DNA from: Paraphysomonas bandaiensis
Taxonomy: Eukaryota > Chrysophyceae
Assembly: GCA_965644295.1 (NCBI GenBank)
Contig: CBFFRP010000298.1
Coordinates: forward strand, 124,001-188,000
DNA: 64,000 nucleotides
Direction of reading: 5' to 3'
Shown here: in pieces, positions 36,902 to 46,982 of the stretch
Numbering within the stretch: position 1 is the stretch's first letter
Layout: every line of letters starts with the position of its first letter
Position numbers and translations under genes: made by a program
Notes under the pieces: model-generated
Told to the model about the DNA's origin: nothing
What the model saw: the letters and a program-made list of their open reading frames with translations, nothing else
Databases searched by the model: none

Positions 36902-37525
36902 TGACGTAACCCGGTTTGATAACCAGAATCACGGCTCGCAGTACAGGTATACCACACAAACACGCAAGTGTAAGAACAATGTATTATTAAAGCTGTGACT
37001 GCTCTCTAAGCAATAACCTAATGCCCAGTTAATGATTTCCGCCAGAAATCACCACGCAGGTAACACCGCCAGTGCAACAAGATCGTTGGCACCAAGCACT
37101 TCGGTTAAGCCTAAACATGTGCATAACACCATCATAGCATACATGTTACACACACTCCTACTCCTCAACAACATCACAACACCCTGCAACGTCATCACTA
37201 CCCACAGAAACGTGTTTATTCTATAAACTGAATACCCACAGCAACCTAAGGAGCAACGTATAACCGCATACTAATAGTACATCATATCCTACGTTTACTT
37301 TCTACCTAAATACCCATACAAAAAAACAGTATACCGCCACTTTGGTGTATTTTAGCATTCAAGAACCCAAAATCCCTAATATCCAGGTTATACGTAAATA
37401 CAACCCTGCATACCAGGTATTGCATATCACAATTGATTCCCCTATGACGTAACCCGGTTTGATAACCAGAATCACGGCTCGCAGTACAGGTATACCACAC
37501 AAACACGCAAGTGTAAGAACAATGT
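36902..37525 (+). repeat. Direct repeats enclosing 460 bp, left of gypsy copy A1
   Basis: An 83-bp segment starting TGACGTAACCCGGTTTGAT and ending AAGAACAATGTATT occurs at 36902-36984 and 37445-37527 without visible differences. The second copy joins directly to the broken end of gypsy A1. The enclosed segment (36985-37444) has no gene. Confidence 0.7.
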
Positions 37526-39079
37526 ATTTACTTCCCGAAATCCAAGCCAACTCTTAGGCATCTTGAGTTTTACATTACGTTCAATACATCTGTCAATTAT
37601 CATTTCAAACTTCTTGTATGCATCAGCGGGGTCTTTGGCTAAGATCAACATGTTGTCAAATATGACTATGGCCCAATCACTGAAATCAGAAAACAAATCT
37701 CTTACAACCTCTTGAAGAATTCCAGTGGCTGGCGCAATACCTTCAGGCATAAACTTTGGGGCAAATTGACCCCATGGTGTTTGAATAGATAACCTCTCCG
37801 ATGTTTCTTCATGCAATGCTACTTGATGGAACGCATTTGTTAAATCAATATCCATGTATAACGGGAAATTTGTAATCTTTTGAATTTCATGTCTCACATT
37901 TGGGATTGTGTGGTTACCCACTTCCATATGCTTGTTTATCTGGACGTAGTCCCCACAGAATCTTATGTATGGAGGCGTGGCTTTTGGCGCTACCACCAAA
38001 CATGATGCCCAGGGCGATCTACTTTTACCATAGAAATAACCACATAGCCTATGAAATTCTTTCTCCGACGCTTCCCAGAGTTTCGGATTGATAGGTCTCG
38101 CCTTCGGCTTCATACGTTCCGGTAAACTCTCTTTCCATTTTAAACGTAACGGCTCTATTCCTTTTATACCGCTCCATTCCTCTGGAACAAAAACTTTCTC
38201 TGCTTTTCCTTTTAATAAGGCTACTATGTCCGTGTTGCACCTAAGTTCCTCACTAACATGTTTGTCTATCAAGTCATGGTAATCCTGAACTGCTTCTTGT
38301 CTAGGCTTCCCTAAGAAAGTCAATGCATCCCCAAAGTTTACGGGCAGTTCCACTTCAGCTTCCTCTGGCGCTTCCTCATCATTGGATTTTAGCCACGGCT
38401 TGATTAAATTGTCTCTTGTAAACGTATTTGATCTCCTCTGTTTCAGATCTTCTGTGTCTTTCATCTCTTCTATTTGGTTTAATTGCGAGTCTAGGACATC
38501 CTGCTCCTTTAGCTCCTGGTTAGCCTGTCTAAGCAGCTCGTCCATAAAAGGATATAATTTACCAGTGAGTGCCGGCAAACCCAATATTATGTCCTGACTC
38601 TTCATGTCTAAGACGAAAAACTCTCCAGTGTATGTGTGAGTCCTCGCTCTCTTGTCTTCAACTTTCAAATTTAACTTCACTGCCTCCTTCAAAGGTTTCA
38701 CTGTTCGACTGTCCGCCAATATGACTCTGCACTTGGTCTTCATAATATCTTTGTCATCTAATCTACTTCGTATCCTTTTGATTAAATCAGCACTAACATA
38801 ATTTGCTGACAAGGCTCCCGTATCACATAATATATATACTAATTCTTCAATGTCCATTTTTCTGTTTAGCACTACTCTTCCTACCGTGTGACTACTGGAT
38901 AGAATTTTCTTATCTGGATAACTGGCGTATAAAACTGAAGACCTATTGTCTTCTTGCTTCAGTCTACGTAAATCAAAATCCTGCGAAAGCGTTCTCCTCT
39001 TGTCATCTTCACTCTCGCAAGATTCTTCATGCTCGACTTTATGCCTACTATGTACATATTCAGTGTCTCTACTTCCTAG
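37526..39079 (-). pseudogene. Gypsy Pol 5' part: protease and truncated reverse transcriptase
   Basis: Open in Gag frame for 69 codons after the UGA before a GTG that only looks like a start, so translation must come from Gag readthrough. The protease has the active-site motif ILCDTGALSANYV. Reverse transcriptase follows (PPYIRFCGDYVQINKH, MDIDLTNAFHQV, MPEGIAPATGILQ) with VIFDNMLIL at the catalytic centre. The frame then leaves gypsy sequence at 37526 and ends in flanking repeat at 37472. Confidence 0.85.
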
Positions 39080-40708
39080 TCAAGCTCGAGTACCCGAGGG
39101 TTCTCTTCGCATGATGGAAGTTTGGGACGCAGCACCCGAGTCCGAGGTGCCTTGAACAAATTTATCAATCTTTAATTTCATTTCCTTGGCTGCTTTAACC
39201 AATTCTGGACCATGGTGCAAATATTTGCAGTTTTCCCTTCTACATGTCCCAGTCAGTATCTTCTGAAGACACCCATACCTTTTATCAGACTTGACTGGTG
39301 GTCCCACCACGTGTAAATGTTCTGGAATTTGGTCGAACTCCTCATCTGACTCATTCAAATCAATACTAAGTGAAGCCTCTGGTTTCAAATCAGCAGATAT
39401 AGTGACCGTAGGCGCAGCTGGTTCTGGTAGATAATCCCTCCAATCATCTTCATCCATAGCTGTTTCCTCTGACACTGGTTGCTCAGTGTCACTTTCTGAG
39501 AGTTCATATGCCCCTCCATCAATAGCATTTAAGGGTTTTATGACACGTGGCTTCGCAAAAACCTTCTTCTCGTTCTCTTTCTTTTCTCTGTAAGTTCTCA
39601 ACCTCTCCTTGTTCTCAATCAGACTTTTGTAAGGTATCTCTAGTACTGCAACGCTCAATTCATATTCATCATAAATGATCTCCGAAAACTGATCAAAAAA
39701 CTCTTGCATCGTCTTGAATTTTGTTTCAGTCATACAAGATAATACATGCTCCACGTATACCGGATCATTACACGTTTTAAAGAGTCGAATCAGTCCTCCA
39801 GGCTTGTCATCAATTCTGGGGCACCAGTCTTTGTTGCCTTCTAACATGATGTTAAGCATCCTACCAAACTCGGAAATCAACTTTAACTGTTGGTGGTAGA
39901 ATGTCTCGTGGTTTACAGGAGAGACTACAGACCACCCCATGACCTTGGTGTGCCTCAAAGCCTCTTCCAACTCTTTGTAGAAAGCCGGTCTAGAAAATAC
40001 CTTTGTTTCATTAGCTATAACTCTGATCAAGTCTGTAATTCCCAACGCCCCTAGCTGGCCCTGAGTCAATTTGTATTTTGTACGCAGATGCTCTTTGCAC
40101 GGCCTGGAAAGTATTTTCTGAACTCTGACCTTAGTATTCTCCTCCTCCTGAAAGTTTATGATGGCTTTTATAGCTTTGGTCACTTTCGAAAGTTGAAAAC
40201 TGTCAATCCGTACATTGCATTCTTTAGCTTGCCTCATTATCACCTCCCCACTAGCAGCCACTTGCTTCTCACTGCTTGCGATCTCTCTGAATATGCTTCC
40301 TCTAACTGATTTTACATCGAATGGATCCGCTTCGTCCTCTTCTTCGGCTGAAAAACGCGTAGGGATTATAGCCTCAATAGATTGCCTTCGCGAGCTTTTT
40401 GCTATCTCTTGCAGAACTGAGGGCCTATCCTTCCTTCGTTTCTCAGATTGCTCTAGCTTAGATTTCAATTCTTCTATGGCTCGGTCCTGACTGGTTTCAC
40501 TGGCCTCTGCTGGAGAATTAGCAGGCGGGGTTGGATTGGGAAAATAACTAGCTCCTTCCAGTACCGAGACCCTCTGTTTCAATTCCTTGAGGTCGTCTTT
40601 GACCTCTGTTACCGTTTCTGTCAAAGTGTTTACGGCACCGGTGATTTGTTCCACGAAACCTTGCATCAGAGCCTGCAGGTCCGTGACAGCCTCTTGACTA
40701 GTATCCAT
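39080..40708 (-). CDS. Gypsy Gag with N-terminal coiled coil and CCCH zinc finger
   Basis: 542 residues from ATG 40708. Residues 15-55 form a coiled coil (ITGAVNTLTETVTEVKDDLK). A helical capsid-like middle follows, and an acidic region around residue 430. Near residues 475-493, CLQKILTGTCRRENCKYLH gives C-x8-C-x4-C-x3-H, a CCCH finger in the place where Gag proteins usually carry a CCHC zinc knuckle. The frame ends REPSGTRA at a UGA (39082-39080) followed by CUA, and continues in the same frame as Pol. Gag packages element RNA into virus-like particles. Confidence 0.85.
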   Translation of the reverse strand: MDTSQEAVTDLQALMQGFVEQITGAVNTLTETVTEVKDDLKELKQRVSVLEGASYFPNPTPPANSPAEASETSQDRAIEELKSKLEQSEKRRKDRPSVLQEIAKSSRRQSIEAIIPTRFSAEEEDEADPFDVKSVRGSIFREIASSEKQVAASGEVIMRQAKECNVRIDSFQLSKVTKAIKAIINFQEEENTKVRVQKILSRPCKEHLRTKYKLTQGQLGALGITDLIRVIANETKVFSRPAFYKELEEALRHTKVMGWSVVSPVNHETFYHQQLKLISEFGRMLNIMLEGNKDWCPRIDDKPGGLIRLFKTCNDPVYVEHVLSCMTETKFKTMQEFFDQFSEIIYDEYELSVAVLEIPYKSLIENKERLRTYREKKENEKKVFAKPRVIKPLNAIDGGAYELSESDTEQPVSEETAMDEDDWRDYLPEPAAPTVTISADLKPEASLSIDLNESDEEFDQIPEHLHVVGPPVKSDKRYGCLQKILTGTCRRENCKYLHHGPELVKAAKEMKLKIDKFVQGTSDSGAASQTSIMRREPSGTRA

Positions 40709-40730
40709 AACTACTTATAGTTATTTTCGG

Positions 40731-40993
40731 TGAATAGCTTATTGGGGTAATATACTATGAACGTGCAAATCTGTCCGTACTGGATCAGGTATTTCTTCCA
40801 ACTCACTGTTCCCAAAATTGACTTAAAACAATTACAGATTAGTCAGCTAGCTACGATAATTGTCTGTTATGTTCCTATGTGTATACTAAGTTTTCTGCAA
40901 CAACTCTACTGTCTTGACGTGCAAATCCGTCCGCACTGTACAAGATGAGATACTATTACGTCAAACGTCGACGACACAATGAGATATAACTTC
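40731..40993. other. Spacer, no gene seen
   Basis: Between gypsy A1 and the first 265-bp repeat. GACGTGCAAATC[TC]GTCCG[CT]ACTG occurs twice (40761 and 40918). It could hold remains of the 5' LTR or leader but no LTR end is clear. Confidence 0.35.
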
Positions 40994-41258
40994 CAATCTA
41001 AACAATTGCTATGTACTACTCAATTTCGCAATATATAAGGCCTTATGGGACTTATAGTAATATTACTATGCACAAACCAGACTTGCGGGTTTGCTCCCAA
41101 CAAAATGTATAATAAGGTGTGAGTAAACACTTATTATTACTGTTAAATCACCCAACACGGTCAACGATATCCGCTAGATAACGCCGCGCAGTATTCCCTC
41201 TAAGAATAAAGATCGCTGTTAAGACAGTGTCAAGTAACTTAAAACAATGACATGCAAG
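40994..41258. repeat. 265-bp direct repeat, left copy, with captured gene piece
   Basis: Base-for-base the same as 43261-43525 as far as I can read. Its right part (about 41075-41258) is an antisense, mutated copy of codons 20-75 of the membrane protein at 9769. The left 80 bp are of unknown origin. Confidence 0.85.
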
Positions 41259-43260
41259 ATGGCTAACCGGGTTTTTACGCAAGTTGGACAGTTGGATATA
41301 TATTCTGCTACCACCTGATATGGTATTCCATGCCCTGGAAAACGTTTATTGAGACGAATCCAAGTAGCTTTCCCTCCAAGATGACCCACGCGAGAGTTGT
41401 GTACCTCACGCAAGCATTCCTCACGAGATATATTCATGGAAGGTTGTTCTTGGTCACTGAGATCCGACGGGTCCATAAAATTTCCTAGGAATGAGAAATA
41501 CTCAGAATCCTGACAGTCCTCTCCCAGAAAATAGGCATCATCCCACATAGAATCATCCAAGAACATGCCCGACAGATAAGCCAGTTGGTGTTCCCTGGAT
41601 AACCAGTCTGCTAACCAATTCTGTGCTCCCGAAATATGTCGGATTTTAAAATTGAATGATTGCAAGAATATTCTCCATCTAACAATTTTTGGTACCTCAG
41701 ACGCTTCCATCCAGAGCAAATTGTTATGGTCTGTTTCTATTGTAAACTGCTTTCCAACTAAGTAATACGCTAGCTGTTTAACCGAATAGTAGATACCATA
41801 GCCCTCCTGCTCTATAGTAGCCCATTTCATTGCTTGCTCTGAAAACTTTTTAGAGATAAAGGCAATAGGTTGCAATTGAGCTTCTCCTGACGGTAATATC
41901 TTCCGTTGTAGTAGTACAGAACCTATACCTAGCTCACTTGCATCAGTCCGTAAAATCCACTCTAACTCATAATCAGGGTAGAAGAGCTCACAAGCATCTT
42001 GTAAACCTTTTATGAAACGTTTGTACTCAGCTTCATAATCATGACGCCAAGTAGATTTATTCCAATTGAAAGATTTCTTAGTGAGGTCCGTTAAATGACC
42101 TACTAAGTCAGAATACTTTGGCGTGAAGCTGGAAAAGAAAACTCCCTTGCCTAGCAGAGATCTAGCTTGTTTAGTCGATGTTGGCATAGGTATGTTTGCC
42201 AACGCTTCCTTTTTATCCGGACACACTTCATACGATTTGTGTTTGCACACATATCCGAAAAAATTAACTTTCTTAAAACCAAGCCAGCTCTTAGCCATTT
42301 TCAACTTGATGTTTCTCTCCAGACATCTGTCAATAACTCGTTCCAACTTTTCATAAGCATCCTGGGGATCGTTGGCTAGTATTAGCATATTATCAAAGAT
42401 AACGATAGCCCAGTCTGAAAAATCGGCAAATATCTCCCGAACAACCTCTTGCAGAACACCAGTAGCAGGCGCTATACCCTCTGGCATGAAATTAGGTGCA
42501 AACTGTCCCCATGGCGTTTGAATGGACAATTTTTCGGAAGTTTCCTCATCTAAAGGTATTTGATGAAACGCATTTGTAAGATCTATATCCAAATAATATG
42601 GAAAATTAATGATCTTGTCAAGTTCATGTTTGACATTGGGAATAGTGTAGTTTCCCACATGCATATGATCATTGATCTTAACGTAATCCCCACAAAATCG
42701 AATATAAGGAGGTGTAGCCTTGGGCGCTACTACAAGACAAGAAGCCCATGGCGATCTACTCTTCCGGTAAAAATACCCACACAGACGACGAAATTCTTTC
42801 TCTGAAGCTTCCCATAGCTTCGGATTAATAGGCCTCGCCTTGGGTTTGATCCGATCCGGAAGTGTATCTTTCCACTTAATTTTTAAAGGTTCAACACCCT
42901 TTACACCAGACCACTCATCTGGTACAAAGACTTTAACCGCTTTAGTTCGTAGGAGATGCATCACATTTGTTTGTTCCTTCATCTCACTACTAACATGGGT
43001 CTCCAACAACTGCTCATAGTCTTTTAAAGCTTCCGCTCTAGTCTTTCCTAAGAATACCAAAGCTTCTTTAAATTGAACCGGCAATTCGGAATCCTCTTCC
43101 TCCGGTGCAATTTTAGTACTCGCTTTAGACCATGGTTCCACTATTTGTCCATGCTCTAAGCCAGACAAATCATGAGTCGAAATCTTCTTGGAATCACTTT
43201 CTATCTCATAAGATGTTTGTTCAAAAGCATGCCTCATCGATTCACACATAAAGGGATACA
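41259..43260 (-). pseudogene. Gypsy copy B: internal Pol fragment
   Basis: About 667 residues from just before reverse transcriptase to the integrase zinc finger. RT blocks are IRFCGDYVKIN, LDIDLTNAFHQIPL and VIFDNMLIL; RNase H shows LRTDASELGIGSVLL and the block ending HNNLLWMEA; the integrase HHCC finger shows VHNSRVGHLGG and CPTCVKTR. It lacks gag, protease, the integrase core and LTRs, and both ends coincide exactly with the flanking 265-bp repeats. Same family as A1/A2 but clearly diverged at protein level. The frame itself is unbroken. Confidence 0.9.
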
Positions 43261-43573
43261 CAATCTAAACAATTGCTATGTACTACTCAATTTCGCAATA
43301 TATAAGGCCTTATGGGACTTATAGTAATATTACTATGCACAAACCAGACTTGCGGGTTTGCTCCCAACAAAATGTATAATAAGGTGTGAGTAAACACTTA
43401 TTATTACTGTTAAATCACCCAACACGGTCAACGATATCCGCTAGATAACGCCGCGCAGTATTCCCTCTAAGAATAAAGATCGCTGTTAAGACAGTGTCAA
43501 GTAACTTAAAACAATGACATGCAAGGAATAACATATAGAATGGTACGCATCTACAGAATGAACCAAGTTCATT
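43261..43573 (-). pseudogene. 265-bp direct repeat, right copy, and membrane-protein gene relic
   Basis: 43261-43525 repeats 40994-41258. Homology to the 9769 gene continues to 43573, where the relic ATG AACTTGGTTCATTCTG lines up exactly with the start codon at 9769. Compared with the intact gene it has a 4-base deletion near codon 13 and later stops. It covers only the first 75 or so codons. Confidence 0.75.
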
Positions 43574-43990
43574 TTATATCACACACACCACACCGCATGC
43601 ATTCTTGCATACACCGTGTATACCACACGTATTATGACAATAAAACAAAACTGAATAACAGCGTATGAAACTGAATAACTGCGCATAAAACTGAAACTAC
43701 CTACATAGCATAAAACTGAAATAAAACCATAGTGATAAAACTGAAAAACAGCTAACTAAAATGAGTAACGTAATACCGTATTCGCTGATAGTCTACTGCT
43801 CTTATCATACTCCCTAAACTCATATAAAACTTATTGCATCTTTACTCTCTCTATATATTCCTCTTTAAGCCACACGCTTGCCATAATAGCCACCCACTAT
43901 GCCTGCTTAGCAGCATCACCATGCATAGCGTCTATAGCATGCTCTTGAATGGTCCTAACTCCTGCTCATCTCCATATCCAGAGCACCATT
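43574..43990. other. Spacer left of the DNA transposon
   Basis: Contains five loose repeats of CATAAAACTGAAA at 43650-43750. The last 33 bp, read on the minus strand, continue the reading frame that the transposon interrupts (see 49942-50200), ending at a TAG near 43958. Confidence 0.45.
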
Positions 43991-44203
43991 AAGTCGGAGG
44001 AAGGCGATGACCAGGTCAAATGGTCAAAACCAGGCCAAATAAGCTATTACCTAAAAAATTGTATTTTATGTGTCTAGATTCTTTCTAACATGTTTGTAGC
44101 TTGTTTCTACTGCTCAAAACATTATATTTGTTCATTATTTACAAAATAAAATTAGCGATACAAGCATTATAATTACCAAAATATATAACTATTAACTATA
44201 ATA
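43991..44203 (+). repeat. Left terminal inverted repeat
   Basis: Reverse complement is found at 49729-49941. Within it GGTCAAATGG and GGTCAAAACC-like motifs repeat near the outer end (44014-44031), possible transposase sites. Confidence 0.88.
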
Positions 44204-44323
44204 TATATTATACATATAACAATATTCAACAGTTAAATCATAATATATATATAGTTAATAAAGCGTTTGAGAATTACTCAAACATACGAGCAGTACAACT
44301 AATCCAGGATACAAACAACATGA

Positions 44324-45905
44324 TTACATAGGCTGATACTGTGGGGGATACTGGAGGGGATAGTTAGGTGGTTGCATGGGAGGCGTTACCACGTGTTGCT
44401 GTGGCTGCATACTCAAGATGAAAGCCTCATACGTTTGAACCTGCAGCTCAGCTTCATTCCAGCGTGAAGTACGTTTACCTTGATTAAGAAGAGCTTGCGC
44501 TTGCATGTATTGCAAAGGAGAGGAAAGGGTAGAAGAGCAGGGCCCAAGTGTCATTTGTTGTGCCGTTGGCTGCATGTGAGGGGTGTATGTGGGTGTCACA
44601 GGTGGATACCCGCCAGTGAATTGTTGAGAAGGAGTCCCAACAACTTGAGGAGTTGGTACAGGAGTGCTAGGCGTACTTGATGATGCGCTACGCTGCAGCA
44701 GCTGGTCCTCAAGCAACTCATACTTTCTCTTTTGCTCCTCAAGCATCCGAACAAGATCTTTTTTCAAGGGAATTTTTGACTTCTTGCTTGTTGGTAAGTC
44801 ATTATCAGTCCCACCGTCTTCTACCACACTTTCGTTCTTAACCTTCTTTTGGTCGTTCTTAACAGCACCCTGCTTTGATGCTCTCGTAGCAGCTGCACGC
44901 TTCGCTTTTGCCTTGCCCCTACACTTCTTATCATTGTGGACTGCTATTAGTGTGGACACCAGTGGTTCATGCTTAGTGTTTCTTTTCGGATTACGCCTCT
45001 TGCGGACCTTTTCGTTAGTCGCTGCAAGTTGCCCTTCGACAATTGGGTCAAAGCCATCAACAATTAGGTGGCCCTGCTCATCCTTGTTTGGTCCATTCTT
45101 CGAATCCCAGAATAAAGGTGTCAAGAACTTCACTAGATGAACTCCCATTTGGTCAGAATCAACTTCTTCATCAAGCAAATAGTCCAATTCGAGTACATGC
45201 TTACTGATTCCAGTCCACAAAATAACAACTTCGCTGTCGACGTCCCAAAGCACGACGTCGTAGCGAGGCCTGGCGCTCTTTGTCCGAAGGTAGCATAAGA
45301 TAACGTACTCCTTTCCAGTTTTATAGTTCCGAGTGCGGACCATAGACAGGTGAATAATCTTGGTGCTCGTATTGAAATGAGCACCAAGGACATAATAGTT
45401 GAAGAGCGGCGGGATAGACGCCATGACTTCGGGGTTTACGAAGAGTCGAAGTGTAGCTCCATCCATCTGAAACTTCTTCCGAGCGTAGCAGTGACTCCTC
45501 CCTGAGTACTCAATCGAAAAGGAAGCTTCAGTGGTCATAAAATCGTCAAGGAATTGATGGCCCCTGGTATTGCTCCTACCTTTCTTTGCGTCTGTTTTCT
45601 TGTTTGTTTGCAATGCATATGATGAATCACAAGCTGTGAATAAAAATAAGATCATTTGTTTGATTTCACTCACTGCACGACTCACCATCTTCTGCTGTTT
45701 CTGTTTTATCATCATCAAATTCATCAAGGAATGCTGCAGCTGCATCCATAGCACACTGGGAGCACATCGAGGAGCTTACCCCTCTATCTGATGACCTAAA
45801 CGTTTTGTTGCAAGAAGTGCAACAGACAGGACCCGCCGGCATTTCCTGAGAGCCACCACTGGAGTACATATCTAGAGTGTTGGAATATGAATCCAAGTCA
45901 TCCAT
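44324..45905 (-). CDS. Accessory protein of the DNA transposon, zinc-ribbon start and Q/P-rich tail
   Basis: Two exons, 45905-45686 and 45633-44324, joined over a 52-nt intron (GTGAGT...TTCACAG) to give 509 residues. Residues 28-52 contain CCTSCNKTF and MCSQC, a likely C2C2 zinc site. The middle 200 residues (FMTTEASFSIEYSGRSHCYA, MVRTRNYKTGKEYVILCYLR, VVLWDVDSEVVILWTGI) look like a globular beta-rich domain that I cannot name. A basic stretch (RKRRNPKRNTK, KAKAKRAAATRASK) suggests nuclear localisation, then a short coiled coil, then a Pro/Gln/Thr-rich tail. It is transcribed away from the transposase gene. A DNA-binding or regulatory partner of the transposase is a reasonable guess only. Confidence 0.75.
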
Positions 45906-46376
45906 TACTTTAACATGTATGCTGTATATATGTGTCTATATATGTGTATATGTTTATATGTTTGTAGTGTATGTGTGTGATATCACTGAGAGGAGTGGAT
46001 TTGATGACAAAACAGCAACTCAACTCAAAAAAATGATGGAAGAAATTCCGAATTCCGAATACGATCCTCTTTTTTTAGTTCAACACTTCGACTTCACTTC
46101 ACTTCGACCTCATTCATCATCATCACATGCATACATGTATACATACATATATATTCCACTCATCCATAATATATACATACATACATAGCCTGAGACTCTA
46201 GTAATATCACAATCATTTAGATCAAACTCTCTGCAGTGCATCTCTCGGTTCGTTGCGCTATTTTCATCGTTTCAATCTGCTTGCTGTGTGAGCTGTGGAG
46301 TTGTTCGCAACAGGTATAGAGAATTTCAGTGCCCTCCACTCTCTGCTTATCGTGATATTATTGTCACCAACAGAAC
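45906..46376. promoter_or_regulatory. Divergent promoter region of the transposon, left part
   Basis: Upstream of the minus-strand gene. It contains GTATATGTTTATATG, CATACATGTATACATAC repeats and no long conserved frame. Promoters for the two genes must lie between 45906 and 46982. Confidence 0.4.
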
Positions 46377-46377
46377 A

Positions 46378-46880
46378 CAGCACTAGCTGACTAGTTTGAC
46401 GGTTGTATGCTGCTCCGCGTCAACAGGTTACAGCACTAGCTGACTAGTTTGACGGTTGTATGCTGCTCCGCGTCAACAGGTTACAGCACTAGCTGACTAG
46501 TTTGACGGTTGTATGCTGCTCCGCGTCAACAGGTTACAGCACCAGCTGACTAGTTTGACGGTTGTATGCTGCTCCGCGTCAACAGGTTACAGCACTAGCT
46601 GACTAGTTTGACGGTTGTATGCTGCTCCGCGTCAACAGGTTACAGCACTAGCTGACTAGTTTGACGGTTGTATGCTGCTCCGCGTCAACAGGTTACAGCA
46701 TCAGCTGACTAGTTTGACGGTTGTATGCTGCTCCGCGTCAACAGGTTACAGCACCAGCTGACTAGTTTGACGGTTGTATGCTGCTCCGCGTCAACAGGTT
46801 ACAGCACCAGCTGACTAGTTTGACGGTTGTATGCTGCTCCGCGTCAACAGGTTACAGCACCAGCTGACTAGTTTGACGGG
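46378..46880 (+). repeat. 53-bp minisatellite, 9.5 units, between the transposon genes
   Basis: Units start at 46378, 46431, 46484, 46537, 46590, 46643, 46696, 46749, 46802 and a partial at 46855. The only common difference is CAGCACTAG versus CAGCACCAG or CAGCATCAG. Each unit has two dyads: ACTAG-CTGA-CTAGT and TTGACG...CGTCAA. Near-perfect units spaced 53 bp apart look like an array of binding sites for a transposon protein. Confidence 0.9.
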
Positions 46881-46982
46881 AGTGTGTATTATTATTCGTG
46901 TATTGTGTATATATAATATATTATATTGATTAAAATATTATATAATCACAATAATAACATCTTCATTTTGTTGTTGCGGTAG

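Larger units (their letters stand above)
37526..40708 (-). mobile_element. Gypsy retrotransposon copy A1, 3' truncated
   Basis: Contains complete gag, the stop-readthrough junction, protease and the first part of reverse transcriptase, ending abruptly at 37526 after SWLGFREVN. No LTR is recognisable beyond gag at 40709-40760. The 1,844 bp at 37526-39369 are the same as 52966-54809 in copy A2. Confidence 0.9.

Noticed and set aside
38870-38872. GTG start for Pol (VLNRKMD...)
   Set aside because: The same frame is open upstream for 69 codons to the Gag stop; readthrough explains it and eukaryotes rarely start at GTG.
40994-43525. 265-bp repeats as LTRs of gypsy copy B
   Set aside because: They lack TG...CA ends, primer-binding site and polypurine tract, and contain part of an unrelated gene.
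46378-46880. CRISPR-like array
   Set aside because: Units are contiguous tandem copies without variable spacers, in a eukaryotic transposon.
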